NCBI GenBank assembly: GCA_919903585.1
Contig: CAKKST010000173.1
Location: 1,723-11,080 of the forward strand
DNA: 9,358 bases
DNA from: Nitrospiria bacterium
GTDB lineage: Bacteria > Nitrospirota > CAKKRA01 > 9FT-COMBO-42-15
Direction: 5' to 3'
A program made the position numbers and the translations under genes. The first letter of the stretch is position 1, and every line of letters starts with the position of its first letter. This document shows, piece after piece, positions 1 through 6,036 of this stretch. The notes under the pieces are model-generated. The model was given only the letters and a program-made list of their open reading frames with translations. It was not told where the DNA came from and did no database searches.

Positions 1-1190
1 AGGGCGCTGTTACCATTGCAACAAATATGGCCGGCAGGGGAACGGATATCCTTTTAGGCGGGAATCCTGATTTTCTGACGAGAAGGGAATCAGAAAAGAA
101 CCATGAATTATCTGATGCTGAGAAGGAAAGGATTTATGCTGAGATAAAAAGAAACTGCGAGAAAGAAAAAGAAGAGGTTATAGCAGCCAATGGCCTTCAT
201 ATTATAGGCACTGAAAGACATGAGGCAAGGAGAATAGATAACCAGCTCCGCGGCCGCTCAGGCAGGCAGGGAGATCCCGGGTCATCAAGGTTTTATCTCT
301 CTCTGGAAGACGACCTGTTAAGGATATTCGGCGCTGACAGGATTGCGAGGATAATGGATAGGCTCGGCATGGAGGAGGGTGTGCCTATTGAGCATGGTAT
401 GGTCACAAGGGCTATTGAGAATGCGCAGAAAAAGGTAGAGGCGCACAACTTTGAGATAAGAAAACACCTCATTGAGTATGACGATGTTATGAATAAACAG
501 CGTGAGGTTGTATATGATCTCAGGCGGCAGGTTTTATCAGGGGATGACCCAAAGGAAACATTCTTTGCTATGGCTGAGGATATTCTGGATAATTTTATGG
601 CAGGGTATTGCAGCAAAAATGCCCATCCTGAGGAATGGGATTTAAAGGGGCTTGAGGATGCGGTTATAAGGCAATTCGCTATTGATATAAAACTTGATGG
701 AATGAGAAATGACGATGAGATCAGGGATGCCTTATTAAAAAACGTTAAGAAGCATTATGAGCATAGGGAGATGGAGTTTGGGGATGGCTTGGAAAAACAT
801 ATTTCAAGGGTAATTATGCTGCAGGTAATTGATACCCAGTGGAAGGACCACCTCCTCGGCATGGATTATCTGAAGGAAGGTATAGGACTGAGAGGCTACG
901 GCCAGAAAGACCCTCTCGTAGAGTATAAAAAAGAGGGGTTTGAGATGTTTACAGATATGTTGGACAGGGTAAAGGGTGAGGCTGTTGAACGTTTTATGAA
1001 AATACAGCCTGTAAAAGAGGGCGCCCCTATGAAGATGATGCAGATGCCGAAGCGCCAGAGGATGCAGTTCATCCATGGAGATGCAGAGGCATCTAAACCA
1101 GCGCCTGCCCATAAAGAGAATAAAGCGGGGAGGAACGACCCCTGTCCATGCGGCAGCGGCAAGAAATATAAGAAGTGCTGCGGAAAATAG
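1..1190 (+). CDS. secA: Protein translocase ATPase SecA, C-terminal part (5' end outside window)
   Basis: SecA is the cytoplasmic motor ATPase that drives unfolded preproteins through SecYEG. The frame is open from base 3 and enters in the second helicase-like nucleotide domain: GAVTIATNMAGRGTDI (from base 3) is the family's motif V region, so the ATG at base 27 is internal and not the start. GTERHEARRIDNQLRGRSGR (about 207-266) is the arginine-finger motif VI. The helical scaffold region follows, with the WKDHLLGMDYLKEGIGLRGY stretch at about 840-900. A lysine-rich, poorly conserved linker leads to a SEC-C zinc motif (CPCGSGKKYKKCC, about 1140-1184), which in this family binds zinc and contacts SecB or ribosomes. 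About 395 residues are visible of a family length near 850-900. A roughly 35-residue charged insert sits between GGNP and GLHIIGTERH; inserts here occur in many SecAs. Identification is essentially certain. Confidence 0.97.
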   Translation, partial: GAVTIATNMAGRGTDILLGGNPDFLTRRESEKNHELSDAEKERIYAEIKRNCEKEKEEVIAANGLHIIGTERHEARRIDNQLRGRSGRQGDPGSSRFYLSLEDDLLRIFGADRIARIMDRLGMEEGVPIEHGMVTRAIENAQKKVEAHNFEIRKHLIEYDDVMNKQREVVYDLRRQVLSGDDPKETFFAMAEDILDNFMAGYCSKNAHPEEWDLKGLEDAVIRQFAIDIKLDGMRNDDEIRDALLKNVKKHYEHREMEFGDGLEKHISRVIMLQVIDTQWKDHLLGMDYLKEGIGLRGYGQKDPLVEYKKEGFEMFTDMLDRVKGEAVERFMKIQPVKEGAPMKMMQMPKRQRMQFIHGDAEASKPAPAHKENKAGRNDPCPCGSGKKYKKCCGK

Positions 1191-1193
1191 AAA

Positions 1194-1223
1194 CTTCCCA
1201 AAATTCCATGAAATTTTGGGAAG
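1194..1223. repeat. Perfect 12-bp inverted repeat after secA
   Basis: CTTCCCAAAATT (1194-1205) and AATTTTGGGAAG (1212-1223) pair perfectly around a 6-base loop, starting 3 bases after the secA stop. The stem could stabilise the secA mRNA 3' end or act as a weak terminator. No T-run follows on either strand (the + strand continues AATTAAAAAA), so I do not call it a Rho-independent terminator. Confidence 0.7.
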
Positions 1224-1236
1224 AATTAAAAAATGA

Positions 1237-1260
1237 AAAATGCAAATTTTAAAATGCAAA
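1237..1260. repeat. A/T-rich direct repeat AAAATGCAAA
   Basis: Two exact copies of AAAATGCAAA lie at 1237-1246 and 1251-1260 in the 104-base gap between secA and the next gene. The tract also contains related units (AAAATGAAAA, ATGTAATGTAATG). It resembles the A/T-rich intergenic simple repeats seen in some environmental genomes. I see no convincing promoter in this gap, so the downstream genes may rely on read-through from secA or on an unrecognised promoter. Confidence 0.4.
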
Positions 1261-1294
1261 CACGGGAAAAATGTAATGTAATGGAAATGTAAAG

Positions 1295-2374
1295 ATGGCA
1301 GAAAGATTAGAGATAATTAAAAATGAAAACAAAAAACTAAAAGAATCCTTAAAACAGAAGGACAAGGAGCTCTCTTTCTTTATAGAGGTTGGCAAGGCCC
1401 TTACATCCACCCTTGAGTTCAAGGAGATATTAAAGATTATAATGGACAACGCCCAGAAACTGGTAAGGTCAGAGGCATGGTCAATTCTGCTTGTAGATGA
1501 AAAAACAAATGAACTTTATTTTGAGCTTGTAAAGGGTAAAAAGACAGGCAAGATCAAAAATATCAGATTGAAGGTGGGTGAGGGTATTGCAGGATGGGTT
1601 GCAAAAAAAGGTATGCCTCTTATAGTCCCTGATGTATCAAAGGATAAGAGATTCTTTTCAGGGGTTGATAAGAAGACAAAATTCAGGACAAAATCCATAT
1701 TATGCGTCCCGATTATCAGCAAGAACAAGACACTCGGCGTCCTTGAGCTGATAAATAAGATCGGCGGCAGCAGCTTTGACCAGAAGGAGTTAGCCCTCAT
1801 GCTCAAGCTGATTGATCATGCTGCAATTGCAATTGAGCGCTCCATGCTTTACCAGAGGACAGCAGAGCTTGCAGTTACAGACGACCTGACCAAGCTGTTT
1901 AATTTCAGATACCTTGACCAGACACTTGATATTGAAATAAAGAGATGCAAAGAGATTGGCGGTTCAGTCTCCCTGATTTTTCTTGATATGGATCATTTTA
2001 AATTGGTTAATGATAATTACGGGCATCTAATGGGGAGCAGGGTGCTGATAGAGATAGCCCAGATATTGATAGACAGTCTGAGGGATATAGATATAATATC
2101 ACGGTATGGCGGTGATGAATTTGTTGTTGTCCTGCCAAATACAGGCGCCAAGACCACATACACTACTACAAAGAGGATTCAAAATGCAATAAGAAGACAC
2201 CTCTTTTTAAGGGAGGAAGGCCTTTCAATCAGGCTTTCTGCAAGCTTTGGCATTGCCACCTATCCTGATCATGCTAATTCAAAATTGGCGCTCATACGTC
2301 TCGCAGATCAGGCGATGTATAAGGTAAAGAATATGTCACGGGACGCTATCTTAATAGCTCAACCTGGCGGATAA
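1295..2374 (+). CDS. GAF-domain diguanylate cyclase (GGDEF)
   Basis: Predicted soluble diguanylate cyclase that makes c-di-GMP from two GTP. Residues 1-30 are a charged coiled coil (NENKKLKESLKQKDKEL). A GAF sensor domain spans about 33-183, including VGEGIAGWVAKKGMPLIVPD and CVPIISKNKTLGVLELINK. A GGDEF domain covers about 192-353. The catalytic motif is intact (RYGGDEF, residues 270-276), the metal-binding acidic residue lies in FLDMDHFK (about 229-236), and NDNYGH follows. RDID at 263-266 sits five residues before GGDEF, matching the RxxD inhibitory I-site, so product feedback is expected. No transmembrane segment or signal peptide is seen. The GAF ligand cannot be read from sequence. The start ATG has only a weak upstream GGA at 1283-1285, but it begins the coiled coil and no better start is evident. 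It ends 10 bases before the HD-GYP gene, so the two opposing activities are likely cotranscribed. Confidence 0.92.
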   Translation: MAERLEIIKNENKKLKESLKQKDKELSFFIEVGKALTSTLEFKEILKIIMDNAQKLVRSEAWSILLVDEKTNELYFELVKGKKTGKIKNIRLKVGEGIAGWVAKKGMPLIVPDVSKDKRFFSGVDKKTKFRTKSILCVPIISKNKTLGVLELINKIGGSSFDQKELALMLKLIDHAAIAIERSMLYQRTAELAVTDDLTKLFNFRYLDQTLDIEIKRCKEIGGSVSLIFLDMDHFKLVNDNYGHLMGSRVLIEIAQILIDSLRDIDIISRYGGDEFVVVLPNTGAKTTYTTTKRIQNAIRRHLFLREEGLSIRLSASFGIATYPDHANSKLALIRLADQAMYKVKNMSRDAILIAQPGG

Positions 2375-2384
2375 CGAGGTCTAT

Positions 2385-4109
2385 ATGGGAAAATTAACAC
2401 CCTATGACAGCATGGCCGCAGAGAGGGCTGCACCACAGGGACTTCCAAAGCAAAGGAGGCTTCTTTATCAGCTTCTCCTTATAATGCTTTCCATCGCACT
2501 CCTGCCTTTAATAATCACAGGCCTTAATCTTATGAAGATTAATAAGGAATTTCTGGAAAATGAGCTCCTTCTCCTCCATACGCAATTAGCAAATGATACA
2601 GCAGAAAAGGTTGCTATCCGCTTTGAGAATGTTGTAAACGAGCTGAAGATAGCTTCTGAATCGCAGGGGCTTGCATCTTCACTTGATATCTTTCAGAGAA
2701 GACGGCTGCTTTTATTTTATCTTGAACGTTATCCAAGTATCCTGAGCCTTTCAGTCCTGAATAAGAATGGTCAGGAAGATGTTCAGGCATACAGGACACT
2801 GATAAAAACAAATAAGGCCAATCCTCTTAATGAAAGCCATGATATTGGCGTAAAACATGCAATAAAGGGTGAATCTTATATCGGAGATACATATATTGCA
2901 TCAGATATACCATATCCCCTTCTTGCTGTGTATCTGCCAATAAAAAACGAGGCGGGTCAGATTATTAATGTCTTAAAGGCAGATGTAAGCCTGAAGGAGA
3001 TATCAATTCCTGTTGAGAGGGTAGGTATAAGAAAAGATGGTTTTGGCTATCTGGTAAATAGAAAGGGTCAGCTTATATCGCACAGGGATAAGGAAAAGGT
3101 TAAGCTGCAGGAGAATATGAGCGATGTAGAGATTGTTGGCAAGTATCTGGCAATTGGAAAGACAGGGGGCGCTGTGCCATTTAAGGATAAGGATGGCAGG
3201 GAGATGCTCGGCGCCTATGCAAGCGTAAGAAACCTCGGGTGGGGTGTTATTGTGCAGGAGCCGAAATCTGACGCCTATCTTTCTGTAAAATTAATGACAA
3301 GGACAACAACTATGTGGGGCATATTAACTATTATTATTGTATCAATAATGGCAGTTGTCTTTTCAAACAGGATAAGCATACCGATACAGAGATTAGTGGA
3401 ATCAACCCTCTCTATTGCAAAGGGAAATTTCAAGGAAAAGATTAATATTACATCTAAAAATGAGATAGGCCAGCTTGCCCATACATTTAATTATATGGCT
3501 GAGAGATTAGACGAGTATAGTCAGGACATGAGGGAGCTATTTGTAAGCACAATAAAGTCGCTTGCTGCTGCAATTGATACAAAGGACCCATACACGCATG
3601 GCCATTCAGAGAGGGTTGCATCAATTTCAACTATGATTGCAAAAGAACTCGGCCTTCCGCCACAGGAGGTGGAGAGGGTGTATATTGCTGCACTCCTCCA
3701 TGATGTTGGCAAGATTGGAATAGATGACCATCTGTTAAAAAAGGGGACCGGAATCACTGAAGATGAGTATAACAATATAATTAAGCAGCATCCGGTTCTG
3801 GGTGCAAGTATTATGGCGCCTATAAAACAGCTTCAGAAGATTATTCCCGGCGCAAAATACCATCATGAAAGATTTGATGGAAGGGGTTATCCTGAGGGCT
3901 TAGCCGGGAAGGATATCCCTCTTCTTGCACGGATAATAGCCATTGCAGACACCTACGATGCAATGACATCCGAGAGGCCATATCAAAAGGCGATGAATCA
4001 GTTGAGCGTAATTGGAAAGATAAAGGAGTGGTCAGGTTCACGCTTTGATCCTGACATTGTAACTGCCTTTATCTCTGCAATAGAAAAAGAGAGGCGCAGC
4101 AATGCCTGA
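2385..4109 (+). CDS. Membrane Cache-HAMP-HD-GYP c-di-GMP phosphodiesterase
   Basis: Predicted membrane receptor whose cytoplasmic HD-GYP domain hydrolyses c-di-GMP. In order: a short cytoplasmic N-terminus; TM1 at about 27-47 (LLLIMLSIALLPLIITG); a periplasmic Cache-type sensor at about 50-305, with typical features such as GESYIGDTY, GFGYLVNRKGQLISH and WGVIVQEP; TM2 at about 309-327; HAMP at about 328-380 (RISIPIQRLVESTLSIAKGNF); and HD-GYP at about 388-570. The metal-site residues are present: HGHSERV (405-411), LLHDVGKIGI (438-446), KYHHERFDGRGYP (491-503) and AIADTYDAMTS (519-529). The activity is therefore probably intact rather than degenerate. GAGG at 2376-2379 is well placed before the ATG. 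Cache domains bind small molecules such as amino or organic acids, but the ligand here is not predictable. The C-terminus overlaps the next gene by 8 bp, implying translational coupling. Confidence 0.93.
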   Translation: MGKLTPYDSMAAERAAPQGLPKQRRLLYQLLLIMLSIALLPLIITGLNLMKINKEFLENELLLLHTQLANDTAEKVAIRFENVVNELKIASESQGLASSLDIFQRRRLLLFYLERYPSILSLSVLNKNGQEDVQAYRTLIKTNKANPLNESHDIGVKHAIKGESYIGDTYIASDIPYPLLAVYLPIKNEAGQIINVLKADVSLKEISIPVERVGIRKDGFGYLVNRKGQLISHRDKEKVKLQENMSDVEIVGKYLAIGKTGGAVPFKDKDGREMLGAYASVRNLGWGVIVQEPKSDAYLSVKLMTRTTTMWGILTIIIVSIMAVVFSNRISIPIQRLVESTLSIAKGNFKEKINITSKNEIGQLAHTFNYMAERLDEYSQDMRELFVSTIKSLAAAIDTKDPYTHGHSERVASISTMIAKELGLPPQEVERVYIAALLHDVGKIGIDDHLLKKGTGITEDEYNNIIKQHPVLGASIMAPIKQLQKIIPGAKYHHERFDGRGYPEGLAGKDIPLLARIIAIADTYDAMTSERPYQKAMNQLSVIGKIKEWSGSRFDPDIVTAFISAIEKERRSNA

Positions 4110-5409
4110 TGAGAATATAATACAGGATAAAAGATGGAAACGAATATTCTGGAAGGTTATTATAGTCCCTCACAAGATAGTTATGGTCAGTATAATTACC
4201 CTTATGCTCATTGTCTTTTTCTTTGTCTTCACCTTACTCATGTATAAATTTGAAAACCCTGCAGGCGGCAATTTTGCTGAATATGTCCTGTCGCTTTATT
4301 CAAAGATAAAGATCCCTGTAAAAATAAAAGAGGAGAGACCTGACCGCTTTGAGGTGAGATTTGCAAGGCTCTCCTTTATCTCAGGACAGGTATCTATGAG
4401 GAAAGGGGGCAGACTCCGATGGGACACTGCCACAAAGGATATTTCTCTCGGCACAGGGGATATTCTAAGAACCCATTCAAACTCCTATGCAGAGGTCTCT
4501 TTTGACGATGGCAATATTTTACAAATAAAGCCTGATTCACTTGTAATAATCGGCAACATGACCGAGGATGCATGGACAATGGAAAAACTTTCATCAGTCA
4601 AACTTATGGAGAGCGACATTGAGGCTGATATCAAAAAGCCGGAAATTATAGGTTCTAAGTTTAGGATTGAGACGCCAAATGCTGTTGCAAGCATAAAGGA
4701 AGAGGCAAAGGTGGCTATTAAGGTTACAAAGGAACAGAGCAGCCAGATCAAGGTCTTCGCAGGCACTGTTGATGTTCAGACAAGCGAAGAGATCGTAAAT
4801 GTAAAGCCTGCAGAGGGAATAGAGATTGCCTCTAATAAGGAAATTATTACCATAAAGGACCTGCCTGATGGGCCTGTTCCTTCTTCGCCTGATAATCAAA
4901 GAGAGTTTTTCTACAGAGATATAAGTGATTCAGCAATCATCTTAGGCTGGAAAGGGGACAACAAATCAAAGATGTTCCATTTAGAGGTAGCTAAAGATAT
5001 CCATTTTGTTGATTTACTTATCAGCAAGGATGACCTTTTGGAAAATAGTGTATCTTTACAGGAGATACCTCAAGGCGCCTATTATTGGCGGGTAAGGGGA
5101 ATTAATAAGGATGGCCATAAAGGTGCAAGCAGCGATCTTAGAATGTTTAAGATAACCTTGGATAATATACCCCCGCGAATCCTGATAAATGATGTTTTGT
5201 TTCTAAAAGAAAGAAATGGCATTATCCTTTATCTATCGGGTGAAACCGAACCAAATGCAGACCTTTTGATTAATGAAAAAAGATTAAAGGTGGATGCCTC
5301 AGGCCGATTCCAAGGATTTTTTAATTATAAAGGCAATATATTAAAGGTGGAGGCATCAGATATTGTCGGAAATAAAAGCTATTTAGAGAAGTCTATCGGC
5401 GCTAAATAG
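4102..5409 (+). CDS. Membrane-anchored FecR-domain protein with fibronectin/Ig-like C-terminus
   Basis: The function is not established. The protein has a short basic N-terminus, one transmembrane segment at about 26-47 (VMVSIITLMLIVFFFVFTLLM), and then about 385 residues predicted to be periplasmic. Residues about 88-245 look like a FecR domain: FISGQVSMRKGG, ISLGTGDILRTHSNSYAEVSF, then FRIETPNAVASIKE and FAGTVDVQTSEE. About 270-352 resembles a fibronectin-III-like fold (ILGWKGDNKSKMFHLEVAKD, GAYYWRVRGINKDG). About 357-430 resembles a bacterial Ig-like module. FecR domains of this stand-alone class commonly occur in surface or envelope proteins, not only in iron-dicitrate signalling, and no sigma factor or TonB receptor lies nearby. 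Its ATG overlaps the HD-GYP stop, with GAGG at 4091-4094, so it likely belongs to the same transcript. A role as envelope output or sensor partner of the c-di-GMP pair is inference. Confidence 0.85.
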   Translation: MPDENIIQDKRWKRIFWKVIIVPHKIVMVSIITLMLIVFFFVFTLLMYKFENPAGGNFAEYVLSLYSKIKIPVKIKEERPDRFEVRFARLSFISGQVSMRKGGRLRWDTATKDISLGTGDILRTHSNSYAEVSFDDGNILQIKPDSLVIIGNMTEDAWTMEKLSSVKLMESDIEADIKKPEIIGSKFRIETPNAVASIKEEAKVAIKVTKEQSSQIKVFAGTVDVQTSEEIVNVKPAEGIEIASNKEIITIKDLPDGPVPSSPDNQREFFYRDISDSAIILGWKGDNKSKMFHLEVAKDIHFVDLLISKDDLLENSVSLQEIPQGAYYWRVRGINKDGHKGASSDLRMFKITLDNIPPRILINDVLFLKERNGIILYLSGETEPNADLLINEKRLKVDASGRFQGFFNYKGNILKVEASDIVGNKSYLEKSIGAK

Positions 5410-5412
5410 CAT

Positions 5413-5432
5413 CCTGTCTGCCGGCAGGCAGG
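5413..5432. repeat. Short GC-rich palindrome CCTGTCTGCCGGCAGGCAGG
   Basis: This is a 20-base near-perfect palindrome (one T/G exception) lying 3 bases after the FecR-gene stop. A related copy in opposite orientation is at 5628-5647: its reverse complement begins with the same 11 bases, CCTGTCTGCCG. Palindromes of this kind behave as dispersed intergenic repeats in many genomes. It has no T-run and is not a standard terminator. Confidence 0.6.
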
Positions 5433-5532
5433 AATACAGAGAAAATCTAAGAATTTCTAAGAAAACAGGAGATATTTATTATTATTTCCCTTCAAGAAGT
5501 AACTACCATTGTTTAAGCCTTGAAATTTAAGA

Positions 5533-5561
5533 TTGCTTTTTCGTCAGGATATATATATTAT
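5533..5561 (+). promoter_or_regulatory. Candidate sigma70-type promoter of groESL
   Basis: TTGCTT (5533-5538) and TATTAT (5556-5561) are separated by 17 bases and match the -35 and -10 consensus at 4/6 and 5/6. The -10 overlaps the left end of the CIRCE operator. Transcription should therefore start inside CIRCE and place the operator in the 5' UTR, which is the usual arrangement for HrcA repression. The hexamers come from inspection only. Confidence 0.6.
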
Positions 5562-5591
5562 TAGCACTCTCAGATGATGAGTGCTAATAAT
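5557..5591. promoter_or_regulatory. CIRCE operator (HrcA binding site)
   Basis: TTAGCACTC (5561-5569), a 9-base spacer, and GAGTGCTAA (5579-5587) match the CIRCE consensus exactly. The dyad extends 4 bases outward on each side (ATTA and TAAT), giving 13-bp arms. In the known system the HrcA repressor binds CIRCE and is kept active by GroEL, so free GroEL feeds back on its own synthesis. hrcA is not in this window. Position 130 bases upstream of groES fits groESL control. Confidence 0.95.
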
Positions 5592-5615
5592 GTGGTTAGC
5601 CATTCCTAATATCTA

Positions 5616-5662
5616 CCCTTACTCCAACCTGCCTTTCGGCAGACAGGAAGGGGCAGTAAGGG
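5616..5662 (+). promoter_or_regulatory. Long 5'-UTR hairpin upstream of groES, containing a repeat
   Basis: CCCTTACT (5616-5623) pairs perfectly with AGTAAGGG (5655-5662). Inside it, CCTG (5628-5631) can pair with CAGG (5644-5647), or CTGCC (5629-5633) with GGCAG (5638-5642) around TTTC. The inner part is the inverted relative of the palindrome at 5413-5432. The hairpin ends 46 bases before the groES Shine-Dalgarno, so it does not mask it directly. It could affect mRNA stability; its function is unknown. Confidence 0.5.
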
Positions 5663-5721
5663 AAACAATTCTGAAAGAATTCAATAATATTTAATAAATC
5701 TATTTAAGAAAGGAGAAAACT

Positions 5722-5985
5722 ATGAAATTCAGGCCACTTGGTGAGAGGGTTTTTGTAAGCTATGCAGAGGAATTGGAAAAGACTGCAGGAGGAATTTATA
5801 TACCTGATGCAGCAAAAGAGAAACCACAAAAAGGGAAGGTTGAGGGTGTAGGCAAGGATGTAAAGGGTCTTAAGGCTGGTGATACTATACTATTTGATAA
5901 ATATTCAGGCTCTAAGATTTCCATTGATGATAAGGAATATCTTATTATCAAAGAGGAAGATGTATTAGGTGTATTTGAAGGGTAA
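5722..5985 (+). CDS. groES: Co-chaperonin GroES, short form
   Basis: GroES is the heptameric 10-kDa lid that caps GroEL and encloses the folding chamber in the cytoplasm. The family hallmarks are present: MKFRPLGERVFV at the start, the mobile-loop segment EKTAGGIYIPDAAKEKPQKG (19-38) with IYI as the hydrophobic GroEL-binding tripeptide, and LFDKYSGSKISIDDKEYLIIKEEDVLGV near the end. At 87 residues it is shorter than the common 94-97. The missing residues are in the roof hairpin: GVGKDVKGLKAGD replaces the usual longer loop of roughly 20-25 residues. Short-roof GroES proteins are known in other phyla, so it is probably functional. The AAAGGAG Shine-Dalgarno (5709-5715) is strong. Predicted first gene of the CIRCE-controlled groESL operon, 51 bases before groEL. 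Confidence 0.96.
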   Translation: MKFRPLGERVFVSYAEELEKTAGGIYIPDAAKEKPQKGKVEGVGKDVKGLKAGDTILFDKYSGSKISIDDKEYLIIKEEDVLGVFEG

Positions 5986-6001
5986 AACATAAGAGAGAAT
6001 G

Positions 6002-6023
6002 ATTGTATAATTATTGTATAATT
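6002..6023. repeat. Tandem 11-bp duplication before groEL
   Basis: ATTGTATAATT occurs twice head to tail (6002-6012 and 6013-6023) in the groES-groEL gap and ends directly at the groEL Shine-Dalgarno AAGGAGG (6024-6030). Each unit contains TATAAT, but no -35 hexamer is placed upstream, so I do not call a promoter. It may keep the groEL ribosome site unstructured. Confidence 0.6.
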
Positions 6024-6036
6024 AAGGAGGTCTTAA

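Noticed and set aside
1194..1223. Rho-independent terminator for secA
   Set aside because: The stem is perfect but no T-run follows on either strand, so it is listed only as an inverted repeat.
804..1259. 151-codon minus-strand ORF over the secA 3' end
   Set aside because: It lies antisense to clearly conserved SecA coding sequence, its translation has no recognisable domain, and it is explained as a shadow frame.
4102..5409. Iron-citrate FecR anti-sigma regulator
   Set aside because: There is no FecI-type sigma factor or TonB receptor nearby, and the large Fn3/Ig-like extension fits an envelope protein better.
5413..5662. CRISPR-like or transposon-end structure from the two palindromes
   Set aside because: Only two copies occur, in opposite orientation, with no spacers, no target-site duplication seen and no transposase between them.
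6004..6022. Internal promoter for groEL from the TATAAT motifs in the tandem repeat
   Set aside because: No -35-like hexamer lies 16-18 bases upstream, and A/T-rich repeats create TATAAT by chance.
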